Shown piece by piece: positions 26,676 to 34,009 of a stretch of DNA of 64,000 bases. How positions within the stretch are numbered: the first letter of the stretch is position 1; the number at the start of each line of letters is the position of its first letter. A model generated the notes under the pieces. That model was given only the letters and a program-made list of their open reading frames with translations. It was not told the origin of the DNA and searched no databases. The stretch is from a virus, in the IMG/VR virus record IMGVR_UViG_3300028115_000004, positions 51,860 to 115,859 of that record; one strand, given 5' to 3'. The position numbers and the translations under genes were made by a program.

Positions 26676-27184
26676 AATCATTTCAAGAACATTGCGACTG
26701 CGGAACAGAATCCAGACTCGTAGAGAACAATCCCTACCGTGTTGGTAGTGAGAAGTACTATGAGTACTGGAAAGATGTGCGTGAGCAGTATTACAACGGT
26801 GAACTGGAGATTGACACCCATGAGTTAGATATCATGGAGTCTGATCTGGGAACCTTTGCTCACGTCGATGGTCAAAATGTTGCCTTGGATTGCATTTTCG
26901 AAGAAGAGAAACAACCGGAACTGAACAAACCCAAAGCGGGTGGCCCGAAGAAGTACTACGTGTACGTCAAAGACCCCTCGACTGGTAACATCAAGAAAGT
27001 CTCGTGGGGAGATACCACAGGACTAAAGGTTAAGTTGAACGACCCTGCAGCTCGTAAGAGTTTTGCGGCAAGACATAAGTGTGCACAACAAAACGATAAG
27101 ACAACTGCTGCATACTGGGCGTGTAGATTGCCTAGATACGCAAAACAATTAGGACTGAGTGGTGGCGGATCGTTCTTCTGGTAA
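26672..27184 (+). CDS. Conserved late protein, prohead-core-like
   Basis: 170 aa. The N-terminus KSFQEHCDCG is a degenerate form of the targeting-like peptide. The C-terminal domain (KKYYVYVKDPSTGNIKKVSWGD, then SFAARHKCAQQNDKTTAAYWACRLPRYAKQLGL) is a recurring module in marine T4-like phages and often carries two conserved Cys, as here. It overlaps the next frame by 26 bases. Function unknown; structural or core role inferred from context. Confidence 0.65.
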   Translation: MKSFQEHCDCGTESRLVENNPYRVGSEKYYEYWKDVREQYYNGELEIDTHELDIMESDLGTFAHVDGQNVALDCIFEEEKQPELNKPKAGGPKKYYVYVKDPSTGNIKKVSWGDTTGLKVKLNDPAARKSFAARHKCAQQNDKTTAAYWACRLPRYAKQLGLSGGGSFFW

Positions 27185-27449
27185 ACCTTATCACGATTTC
27201 CGGATGATGACGGATAATGTTATTATCCGTCTGTTTCGAAAAGAAACGCATGAGGAAGAGTTAATCTGGCATCGTGATCTGAATGATCGTGATGTTCTGG
27301 TAGAAGACGGTATCGGTTGGAAGTTCCAACTAGATAACGAGTTACCTGTCGAATTAAAGATTGGAGACAGGTTTAAAATTCCAAAGATGACATACCATCG
27401 TATTATAAAAGGTGATGGTGATCTTCTTTTGAGAATAAAAGAGATATAA
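27159..27449 (+). CDS. Cupin-like small protein
   Basis: 96 aa from GTG at 27159, or 81 aa from ATG at 27204. The pattern EELIWHRDLNDRDV...KIGDRFKIPKMTYHRIIKGDGDLLLRI is that of a single-domain cupin with two candidate metal histidines. I recall related proteins in marine T4-like phages. The GTG overlaps the previous gene by 26 bases and no Shine-Dalgarno is obvious for either start. Its stop codon lies inside a TATAAATA late promoter. Confidence 0.6.
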   Translation: MVADRSSGKPYHDFRMMTDNVIIRLFRKETHEEELIWHRDLNDRDVLVEDGIGWKFQLDNELPVELKIGDRFKIPKMTYHRIIKGDGDLLLRIKEI

Positions 27450-27452
27450 ATA
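27445..27452 (+). promoter_or_regulatory. T4-type late promoter
   Basis: TATAAATA; the TAA at 27447-27449 is the stop codon of the cupin-like gene. It should drive the coiled-coil membrane protein and the core-like genes after it. Confidence 0.75.
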
Positions 27453-27482
27453 GTAGAAGTACTTTATTCCAATGGGACTATT

Positions 27483-27764
27483 ATGGCAGATACACAGGTA
27501 AAACGGTTAGACCGGATCGAAGAGAAAATCGACAAGCTCGCTGATGCTATGGTCACTCTTGCTCGGACAGAAGAAAAGATTCTGTCTATTGAGAAGGAGA
27601 ATCATAATCATTTTGAGAGGATGAATCGATTCTCCGAGAAGTTAGATACTCTTCAGCGGACTGTGGACGATAATGCCAGAACGGTTTTGTTGATTAATAG
27701 AATTACTGTAATCGTGGGTACTGGTGTAATCGGTGCCTTAATTAAATTTTTCTGGTTCATGTAA
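27483..27764 (+). CDS. Coiled-coil protein with C-terminal membrane anchor
   Basis: 93 aa. A heptad-rich helix (LDRIEEKIDKLADAMVTLARTEEKILSIEK) runs to about residue 65, then a hydrophobic tail (VIVGTGVIGALIKFFWFM) ends the protein. Similar tail-anchored coiled-coil proteins are common in phages, and some are proposed holin-like or tape-associated; I cannot decide here. It lies 31 bases after a late promoter. Confidence 0.65.
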   Translation: MADTQVKRLDRIEEKIDKLADAMVTLARTEEKILSIEKENHNHFERMNRFSEKLDTLQRTVDDNARTVLLINRITVIVGTGVIGALIKFFWFM

Positions 27765-27776
27765 CGGAGACCTAAG

Positions 27777-28469
27777 ATGAATACAAAAGACATCAAAAAA
27801 ATGATGGAGGCATATCTTGAGGTTGTCTCCGAGAAGAAACACGCTAAGGAGTCTAAAGAAGAATGTCCTAAGTGTGAAGGCGAAGGGTGCGATCACTGCG
27901 ATGGTAAAGGTTACCATGAAGTAGAAGAAGCCACCAAAAAAGAAAAGAAAGAACTTGATCCTGTAAACGACAAAGAGAACGACAAGCCGTTCGCAAAGCG
28001 TAAGGACAAGGACATCGACAATGACGGTGACGTAGACGGTTCTGACGAATACCTCCACAAGAAGCGTGCTGCAACCGACGATGCAATTGACGGTGGCGAC
28101 AAGCCTGCCGACGATGGCGGTGATGACGAAAAAGACGACAAGAAGAAAAAGACTTCTGCAAACGTCAAAGGTAAGACCGCTGAAATTTCTAAGATTGGTG
28201 AGAAGACAACGACTAAAGAAGACGTTGATGCACTTATCTCTGCAATGGAAGAAGCTGCAAACCCCAAGAAGGGTGCAACTCCTCCCGAAGGTTTGACCGA
28301 CAAAGAGTCTCCTAAGTCTAAGGAGTTCATGGCGAAACACACCGTGGACAAGAAAGACCATGACGAAATGGAGAAGATCGAAGAACCTAAAGAACGTAAA
28401 GTGAAGAAAGAGATGAAGGAATTCGAAGTTATTCGTGCACTTCTCTCTGGTAATCCCACAGGAGAATAA
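27777..28469 (+). CDS. Acidic disordered prohead-core-like protein with DnaJ-type zinc motif and EF-hand-like loop
   Basis: 230 aa, mostly Lys/Asp/Glu and probably disordered. Near residues 30-46 it has CPKCEGEGCDHCDGKGYH, the CxxCxGxG repeat of DnaJ zinc fingers. Near 78-92 it has KDIDNDGDVDGSDEYL, which resembles a calcium-binding EF-hand/dockerin loop (DxDxDGxVxxxD). The first 19 residues (NTKDIKKMMEAYLEVVSEK) form a helix ending in Ser-Glu, a possible targeting or cleavage site. Such charged proteins act as prohead scaffold or core in T4-like phages; that role is inferred. GGAG precedes the start. Confidence 0.6.
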   Translation: MNTKDIKKMMEAYLEVVSEKKHAKESKEECPKCEGEGCDHCDGKGYHEVEEATKKEKKELDPVNDKENDKPFAKRKDKDIDNDGDVDGSDEYLHKKRAATDDAIDGGDKPADDGGDDEKDDKKKKTSANVKGKTAEISKIGEKTTTKEDVDALISAMEEAANPKKGATPPEGLTDKESPKSKEFMAKHTVDKKDHDEMEKIEEPKERKVKKEMKEFEVIRALLSGNPTGE

Positions 28470-28470
28470 T

Positions 28471-28773
28471 ATGTCATTGACACCTCCCACATGGTGTTCG
28501 GATGCAGTACCCACTCGTAAAGGGTGGGTCGATCCTAGAACTGGTGAGCTATTAAAGGCACAACGCATTTCAGACGTTGATCTACAGGAGACACGTGATA
28601 TGGTTAACGAACAAGTGGTACACTCAGCACCTCAGATGTTGCATGAAGCGCCTGTAGGTAATAAGAGTTTAGAGGATATGACCAAGGCAGAATTGATTGC
28701 CTTGGCAGAACAGACTGGTGTTATGGTAAGTCGTTCGGATACGAAAGGTGTGTTGGTGGAGAAACTTTCGTAA
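28471..28773 (+). CDS. Small protein with C-terminal SAP/HeH-like motif
   Basis: 100 aa. The end (LEDMTKAELIALAEQTGVMVSRSDTKGVLVEKL) has the helix-extended-loop-helix pattern of SAP/LEM/HeH domains, which bind DNA or DNA-protein complexes. The N-terminal 60 residues are unrecognised (WCSDAVPTRKGWVDPRTGELL). The ATG at 28471 lies 1 base after the previous stop. Possibly a head-completion or DNA-associated virion protein. Confidence 0.6.
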   Translation: MSLTPPTWCSDAVPTRKGWVDPRTGELLKAQRISDVDLQETRDMVNEQVVHSAPQMLHEAPVGNKSLEDMTKAELIALAEQTGVMVSRSDTKGVLVEKLS

Positions 28774-28781
28774 TTATCCTA

Positions 28782-28789
28782 TATAAAGG
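28782..28789 (+). promoter_or_regulatory. Possible weak late promoter
   Basis: TATAAAGG differs from the T4 late consensus TATAAATA in the last two positions. It sits in the 50-base gap before the gene at 28824. Confidence 0.3.
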
Positions 28790-28823
28790 GGTAAACTAGG
28801 TATTTTATCCCTTAAGGTATATA

Positions 28824-29192
28824 ATGGAAATCACACAAAAGAATTTAATGATCTTCGCTGCGAAGCATTACTACACACCCAAGTGTATCGACAGTGAACA
28901 GTTTTTTGAAGACCTGAAACGATTCAAGTATGTCAAACGACTTTTGAACCGTTACAGAGAAAGTGGAGAACTCAGTGAGAGGTTGATTCTGAACCATCTC
29001 ATAGTTATCTTCAACGTGTTCGGTTATCCCGCTGGACTGAAGATACTTGAGTTCAAAGTACAAGAAGAAGAACACTGGGGAGTACTGAAACCGTTTCTGA
29101 TATTTCTAAAAGCCATCGACGAATATGGTTATCCTGAAGTAGAAATGGACGGACTCGCAGTCGAACGGTTAAGAGAGATCAAAGGACAATAA
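28824..29192 (+). CDS. Conserved hypothetical protein
   Basis: 122 aa, helical. The segment QFFEDLKRFKYVKRLLNRYRESGELSERLILNHLIVIFNVFG is conserved in marine T4-like phages as far as I remember, but I know no function. It has no membrane or metal motif. It is coupled to the next gene by a one-base gap, and the pair forms the end of the late block. Confidence 0.7.
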   Translation: MEITQKNLMIFAAKHYYTPKCIDSEQFFEDLKRFKYVKRLLNRYRESGELSERLILNHLIVIFNVFGYPAGLKILEFKVQEEEHWGVLKPFLIFLKAIDEYGYPEVEMDGLAVERLREIKGQ

Positions 29193-29193
29193 T

Positions 29194-29787
29194 ATGGGAT
29201 TGCTTAAAAGTGCTGCGGATGTTGTCTACACGATCCGATTTCTAAAACTTCTTGTAACACCAATAGAAGACACCGAAGCATACAAGTTAGGTATCATCGA
29301 TGAGAAGGGTAAAAGACGCAAGGACTTCGACGACAACACAATGGAAAATCGTGAGGCCTTGCGAGACAACTACACTGCATTCCACAGACTTGTCTACAAC
29401 ATCAAGAAACTCATGGCAAAGGCGCCTGGCGGAAGTTCTCGCCTCGCATCCTATGCAGCTGCGTTATACCTTATCAAGGAACACGGAAACCTAGACGACA
29501 AGGGTCTAGAGAAAATCCATAAACAAACAGGCATCGATAGTCTTGACATGCTCGCTGAGGAAACGAAGTGGTACATGTTGAGAAACGATGAACTGTCGCC
29601 TGGCGTCTACAGGATGAAGAATCCTACGATGACCGCAAACTATGCCGATGTGGTCGAGTCAGGTGATCAAGTGAGAATCGTTGACGGTAATCCGATCAAC
29701 GAAGTTTTTGGAATAAAAATCTATCAGGCATCCCATCTGAAGTCTCAACAAAGTCTATATATTACTACCGGAGAAATAACGAAGTGA
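29194..29787 (+). CDS. Conserved late protein
   Basis: 197 aa. The start GLLKSAADVVYTIRFLKLLVTPIEDTEAYKLGIID is typical of a conserved protein of marine T4-like phages located in head-gene regions. The middle is helical and contains GSSRLASYAAALYLIKE; the last 60 residues are beta-rich. Function unknown; head assembly or core role inferred from context only. It overlaps the next gene at ATGA. Confidence 0.65.
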   Translation: MGLLKSAADVVYTIRFLKLLVTPIEDTEAYKLGIIDEKGKRRKDFDDNTMENREALRDNYTAFHRLVYNIKKLMAKAPGGSSRLASYAAALYLIKEHGNLDDKGLEKIHKQTGIDSLDMLAEETKWYMLRNDELSPGVYRMKNPTMTANYADVVESGDQVRIVDGNPINEVFGIKIYQASHLKSQQSLYITTGEITK

Positions 29788-29990
29788 AGTCTTTCAGTAA
29801 GTTCTACGAAGAAATGACTGGAACCAGTGCCGTACCTGGCGCTGGAGATGACTCTTCTACCGTTGTTGTTCGGAAGAAGCCTGCTGTCCGCAAGAGAAAA
29901 GAGTGGTCAGACAAGTATAAGAAATCTATAGACTGTGACAGCCCTAAAGGGTTTAGTCAGAAAGCACACTGTGCTGGGAGAGACAAATGA
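29784..29990 (+). CDS. Small basic late protein with capsid-targeting-like N-terminus
   Basis: 68 aa. KSFSKFYEEM resembles the T4 targeting peptide, and the rest is a Lys/Arg-rich tail ending in DCDSPKGFSQKAHCAGRDK, a C-terminal motif with two Cys that recurs in marine T4-like phage proteins. A packaged DNA-associated peptide is plausible. It closes the late block before a sigma70 promoter. Confidence 0.6.
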   Translation: MKSFSKFYEEMTGTSAVPGAGDDSSTVVVRKKPAVRKRKEWSDKYKKSIDCDSPKGFSQKAHCAGRDK

Positions 29991-30023
29991 CAACACTCAT
30001 TCATCAAAACGACAATTCCCTTC

Positions 30024-30053
30024 TTGACATACCCGCTTTAACACTGTTATAAT
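30024..30053 (+). promoter_or_regulatory. Consensus sigma70 promoter before the nrd operon
   Basis: TTGACA (30024-30029) and TATAAT (30048-30053), 18-base spacer. It reads into the small gene at 30076, then nrdA and nrdB. Confidence 0.75.
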
Positions 30054-30075
30054 TACTCCCACTTAAGGAGTAGTT

Positions 30076-30420
30076 ATGTCAACCCAAAACTTAGAATACG
30101 GTTATATCCTCGTTGTCTTCGACGGAGATGAGGACGTGTCTTGTATACATGAAATTCAAGACAAACATGAAAAAGATAAGTTAATTTACGTGGCCCGAAA
30201 GGGCACAACAGATAAATACCTCCACCCCGATAGATTCGTGGTGGAGAATTATGAGACCCCGATGACTTCTCACTTTCTATGGAATGGGAAAATCCTACCA
30301 GAAGAAGAGGATGAGTACATACTTGAGTTAGCTCTCAAGTTTCGTGACACCGGAAAACAAATCTACATAGAAGAGTATGAGTTCAATTCTTCAGAACCCT
30401 TCTATGACTACAGCAAATAA
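30076..30420 (+). CDS. Hypothetical protein preceding nrdA
   Basis: 114 aa, acidic, with aromatic-rich beta-like segments (LEYGYILVVFDGDEDVS, KLIYVARKGTTDKYLHPDRFVVENYE). No motif recognised. It has a good AAGGAG site and its own promoter, and shares a transcript with nrdA. A regulatory or nucleotide-metabolism role is possible only by position. Confidence 0.65.
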   Translation: MSTQNLEYGYILVVFDGDEDVSCIHEIQDKHEKDKLIYVARKGTTDKYLHPDRFVVENYETPMTSHFLWNGKILPEEEDEYILELALKFRDTGKQIYIEEYEFNSSEPFYDYSK

Positions 30421-30432
30421 TATGGGACAACA

Positions 30433-32418
30433 ATGATTAAGATTGATAAGAGCAAGGATGCCCTACTCGCAGACTATGCGGTGGGCATGTTAAAGGATTT
30501 TTACCTCAACGAACATGAGAATAGTCCCCAAGAGGGATACAGACGTGCGGCAACCGCATGGTCGAGATATAAGGATGAACTTGATGAAGACCTCGCACAG
30601 CGTCTTTATGACTATGTTAGTAATAAGTGGTTTATGTTTGCTTCTCCAGTATTATCTAACGCACCGAATGGACACGGCAAAGGAAAGGGAATGCCCATTT
30701 CTTGTTTCCTTACATACGTCCCTGATACTTTGGAAGGTCTCATTGACCATAGTTCTGAGTTACGTTGGCTTAGTGTTTATGGCGGGGGTGTCGGGGGTCA
30801 TTGGTCTGACGTGCGAACCGTGTCTGACATTGCTCCAGGCCCAATTCCGTTTCTACACACCGTAGACGCAGACATGATTGCGTACCGACAGGGTAAGACT
30901 CGTAAGGGTTCTTACGCTGCGTACATGGACGTGTCTCATCCAGATATTGTAGAGTTTCTTAACATCCGTATTCCTACGGGGGACGTGCAACGTAAGGCAT
31001 TGAACCTCCACAACGCAATCAACATCACCGATGAGTTCATGACTGCGGTGACAGAGAATAAAGATTTTGATCTGCGTGACCCCAAGGGCGGTAAGGTTAA
31101 GGAAAGTATTAACGCACGTAAACTCTGGGAACGTATTATTGAAGTTCGATTCCGTACAGGTGAACCATACCTGAACTTTATCGATACTGCCAACCATGCG
31201 TTACCTCAAAAATTGAAAGACTTGGGTCTAAAGATTCATGGGTCTAATCTGTGTAATGAAATTCATTTACCGACAGGCCCTGATCGTACCGCCGTTTGTT
31301 GTCTGTCCTCATTAAATCTAGAGTACTACGATGAATGGAAAGATACGACTATTGTCCGTGATCTTGTGCGTATGCTCGATAACGTCTTGCAGTACTTTAT
31401 CGACGAAGCACCGGACACGATCACCCGTGCTAAGTATAGCGCAATGCGAGAACGTTCCATTGGTTTGGGCGCAATGGGATTCCACTCTCTCCTCCAAAAA
31501 CATGGGGTGGCTTGGGAATCTTCTACAGCAGTTGAAATCAACACCGTGGTGTTTAACCATATCAAACAAGAAGCAGTACGAGAAACCGAAGCCCTTGCAA
31601 TTGAAAGGGGAGAGTATCCCGATGGAGAAGGAACGGGTAGACGCAACTCACACTTGCTTGCTATCGCCCCCAATGCGTCCAGTGGTGTTATCCTGTCCAC
31701 CTCGCCCTCTATCGAACCCATGAAGGCAAATGCGTATACGCATCGAACCCGATCAGGAAGTTTCTTGGTAAAAAACAAACATTTGAAACAATTACTTACC
31801 GAACGGGAAATGGACAATGACTCTACTTGGACATCAATTATCACCAACAAGGGGTCGGTACAACATCTACCTTTCCTCACTGAAGGTGAGAAGGCGGTGT
31901 TCAAGACTGCACAGGAACTAGATCAGAATTGGGTGGTTACTCACGCTGCGGATAGACAACCTTACATTTGTCAGGGACAATCGGTAAATCTATTCTTCCC
32001 CTCTGGTGCATCCAAGTCTTATGTCAACAAGGTACACTTGAGGGCATGGAGAGATGGATTGAAGGGACTGTACTATCTACGTACCGAAGCGAAGTCTCGT
32101 GCAGAGAACGTATCGGAGAAGGTGGAACGAGTCGCACTTCAGGATGACAACCGTAGTATTGTCTATGGTAAAAAGAACTGTCCCTATTGCCAACTGGCGA
32201 AGGATGAGTTAACATTGCGAGGCATTCCGTTCGATTACATCGATCTGGAAGAACTTGGTAAGACGGCTGCAGAAGTGACTGGTCGTAAGGTCAAGTCTGT
32301 ACCGCAAATTTACATCGAAGGTAATTACATTGGTGGGTATGATGAACTCATTGCGTTCATGAACAAAACCATTTTAGACACTTCAGAAGATAATGAATGT
32401 AGAGCCTGCGAGGGTTAA
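30433..32418 (+). CDS. nrdA: Class I ribonucleotide reductase large subunit with embedded glutaredoxin domain
   Basis: 661 aa. The catalytic barrel is recognisable: MPISCFLTYVPD (first redox Cys), SNLCNEIHLPT (active-site Cys/Glu) and VCCLSSLNL (second redox Cys). There is no N-terminal ATP-cone, so dATP overall-activity control is probably lost. After the core (to about residue 570) comes a complete glutaredoxin domain with CPYC (Cys583-Cys586), SVPQIYIEG and IGGYDEL, and only then the redox tail CRAC (Cys656, Cys659). The reductant of the tail is thus fused in place. It lies upstream of nrdB with a 26-base overlap and supplies dNTPs for phage replication. Confidence 0.93.
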   Translation: MIKIDKSKDALLADYAVGMLKDFYLNEHENSPQEGYRRAATAWSRYKDELDEDLAQRLYDYVSNKWFMFASPVLSNAPNGHGKGKGMPISCFLTYVPDTLEGLIDHSSELRWLSVYGGGVGGHWSDVRTVSDIAPGPIPFLHTVDADMIAYRQGKTRKGSYAAYMDVSHPDIVEFLNIRIPTGDVQRKALNLHNAINITDEFMTAVTENKDFDLRDPKGGKVKESINARKLWERIIEVRFRTGEPYLNFIDTANHALPQKLKDLGLKIHGSNLCNEIHLPTGPDRTAVCCLSSLNLEYYDEWKDTTIVRDLVRMLDNVLQYFIDEAPDTITRAKYSAMRERSIGLGAMGFHSLLQKHGVAWESSTAVEINTVVFNHIKQEAVRETEALAIERGEYPDGEGTGRRNSHLLAIAPNASSGVILSTSPSIEPMKANAYTHRTRSGSFLVKNKHLKQLLTEREMDNDSTWTSIITNKGSVQHLPFLTEGEKAVFKTAQELDQNWVVTHAADRQPYICQGQSVNLFFPSGASKSYVNKVHLRAWRDGLKGLYYLRTEAKSRAENVSEKVERVALQDDNRSIVYGKKNCPYCQLAKDELTLRGIPFDYIDLEELGKTAAEVTGRKVKSVPQIYIEGNYIGGYDELIAFMNKTILDTSEDNECRACEG

Positions 32419-33424
32419 GGAGAATAAATTGTCGTTGTTAGATTTTAGCACAACATACAAACCGTTCAAGTACCCTTGGGCGGTAGAACTATCGAAGAAA
32501 CACGAAGAGATTCATTGGATCGAAGATGAGGCAGAACTGTCCGAAGACGTACAGGACTGGCGAACCAAACTGACCGCTGATGAGAAAGAGTTCATCACTC
32601 AGGTACTCCGTCTGTTTACTCAGTCGGACGTACAGGTGGGTGAGAACTATCATGAGTTGTTGATTCCTAAGTTTAAGAATAACGAGGTACGCAACATGTT
32701 GTCCTCGTTTGCCGGTCGAGAGGCCGTGCACCAACGTGCGTATGCACTGTTGAATGATACCCTTGGTCTACCCGATGAAGAGTATCACAAATTCCTTGAG
32801 TACAAGGAGATGGCTGACAAGGTTGAATTCATGAAAGAGGGTGACACATCCTCACATACGGGTCTTGCCCTTGCACTTGCACAGTCTGTGTTTAACGAGG
32901 GTATGAGTCTGTTCTCTTCCTTTGTGATGCTTCTCAACTTCCAACGTTTCGGTAAGATGAAGGGTATGGGTACAATCGTTGAGTGGTCTATCCGAGATGA
33001 GTCAATGCACGTTCAAGGCAATGCTAAACTGTTTCGAGCATTTTGCGAAGAACATCCTCGTATCGTCAATGACGAACTCAAGTCTAAGATTTACGAGATG
33101 GCCAAGACTGCAGTTGAATTGGAAGACAAGTTTATCAATCTTGCGTTCAAGGGTAATGAAGTACAGGGTCTCACTAAAGAAGAAGTACGCAAGTACATTC
33201 GACACATTGCTGACAGACGTTTGCTTCAACTTGGTATGAAAACAAAATTCCGTCAGAAGGACAATCCACTACCATGGCTGGATTGGGTACTGAACGGTGC
33301 ATCACATGACAACTTCTTCGAAAAACGAGTCACTGAATATTCCGTAGTGGGTATGGAAGGAGACTGGGGTTGGGAAGAAGAACCTGAAGTCTGTGGACTA
33401 GACGGAAGAGGTTGCGCTGCATGA
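32393..33424 (+). CDS. nrdB: Class I ribonucleotide reductase small subunit
   Basis: 343 aa ferritin-like radical subunit. Metal ligands appear in LFTQSDVQVGENYHE (Asp), REAVHQRAY (Glu, His), FNEGMSL (Glu) and RDESMHVQG (Glu, His). The tyrosine seven residues after the Glu of REAVHQRAY corresponds to the radical Tyr122 of E. coli NrdB, so a class Ia-type mechanism is likely. The C-terminus (CGLDGRGCAA) has two Cys, unlike E. coli. The start overlaps the nrdA end. Confidence 0.95.
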   Translation: MNVEPARVKENKLSLLDFSTTYKPFKYPWAVELSKKHEEIHWIEDEAELSEDVQDWRTKLTADEKEFITQVLRLFTQSDVQVGENYHELLIPKFKNNEVRNMLSSFAGREAVHQRAYALLNDTLGLPDEEYHKFLEYKEMADKVEFMKEGDTSSHTGLALALAQSVFNEGMSLFSSFVMLLNFQRFGKMKGMGTIVEWSIRDESMHVQGNAKLFRAFCEEHPRIVNDELKSKIYEMAKTAVELEDKFINLAFKGNEVQGLTKEEVRKYIRHIADRRLLQLGMKTKFRQKDNPLPWLDWVLNGASHDNFFEKRVTEYSVVGMEGDWGWEEEPEVCGLDGRGCAA

Positions 33425-33576
33425 CAGAACAGTTTTACTACGAAATGGAATGTGTTGTTTGCGACACGGTGGTGAAGCTGATTTGTAACTACGAAGATGA
33501 TGATCCAATCCATTGCCCTATGTGTGGTACAGAGGCAGAGGTTACCTACTTAGGAGATAGTGACGCATATACATAA
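33421..33576 (+). CDS. Small zinc-ribbon protein
   Basis: 51 aa, starting at the ATGA that ends nrdB. Two CxxC pairs (MECVVCDT and HCPMCGTE), about 18 residues apart, form a zinc-ribbon pattern; a further Cys lies between them. Zinc ribbons of this size bind nucleic acid or act as partner proteins. Not recognised further. Confidence 0.6.
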   Translation: MTEQFYYEMECVVCDTVVKLICNYEDDDPIHCPMCGTEAEVTYLGDSDAYT

Positions 33577-33580
33577 GTGT

Positions 33581-34009
33581 ATGTGGAACTATAGAAACCT
33601 ACCATTCGAACCAAGCGAAGACGAACTCAGCGAATACGTTGGGTTCGTCTATTGCATTACAGAACTAGACACCGGCAAGAAATACATCGGTAAGAAGTTC
33701 TTCTGGTCTACTCGCAAACTCCCTCCCCTTAAGGGCCAGAAACGCAAGCGCACAGTCAAGAAACAGTCTGACTGGAAAGACTACTACGGTTCTTCAGAAC
33801 AATTAAAACTTCTTGTGGAAACAAAGGGCGGTGACGCATATCACCGTGAGATACTTCGTCTCTGCAAAACCAAAGGTGAGTGTTCGTACTACGAAGCGAA
33901 AGAACAATTTGATCGTGATGTCTTGTTATCAGATCGATACTACAATGAGTTTATAGGATGTAAGATTCATGCGAAACATATTAAGGAGAAGTTAATTGAT
34001 AACACGTAA
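33581..34009 (+). CDS. GIY-YIG-like nuclease-type protein
   Basis: 142 aa. The N-terminal GFVYCITELDTGKKYIGKK carries GxxY...KxYIGKK, the core of GIY-YIG nucleases, followed by SDWKDYYGSSEQL and a helix with FKREI-like residues (YHREILRLCKTKGECSYYEAKEQF). Marine T4-like phages carry related proteins annotated as putative endonucleases. The catalytic Glu and Arg positions are not certain to me. The ATG at 33581 is used; a GTG at 33560 would add 7 residues. Confidence 0.6.
   Translation: MWNYRNLPFEPSEDELSEYVGFVYCITELDTGKKYIGKKFFWSTRKLPPLKGQKRKRTVKKQSDWKDYYGSSEQLKLLVETKGGDAYHREILRLCKTKGECSYYEAKEQFDRDVLLSDRYYNEFIGCKIHAKHIKEKLIDNT

Noticed and set aside
30433-32418. Glutaredoxin as a separate gene downstream of nrdA
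   Set aside because: The frame is open from the NrdA core through the glutaredoxin to the CRAC tail with no stop between.
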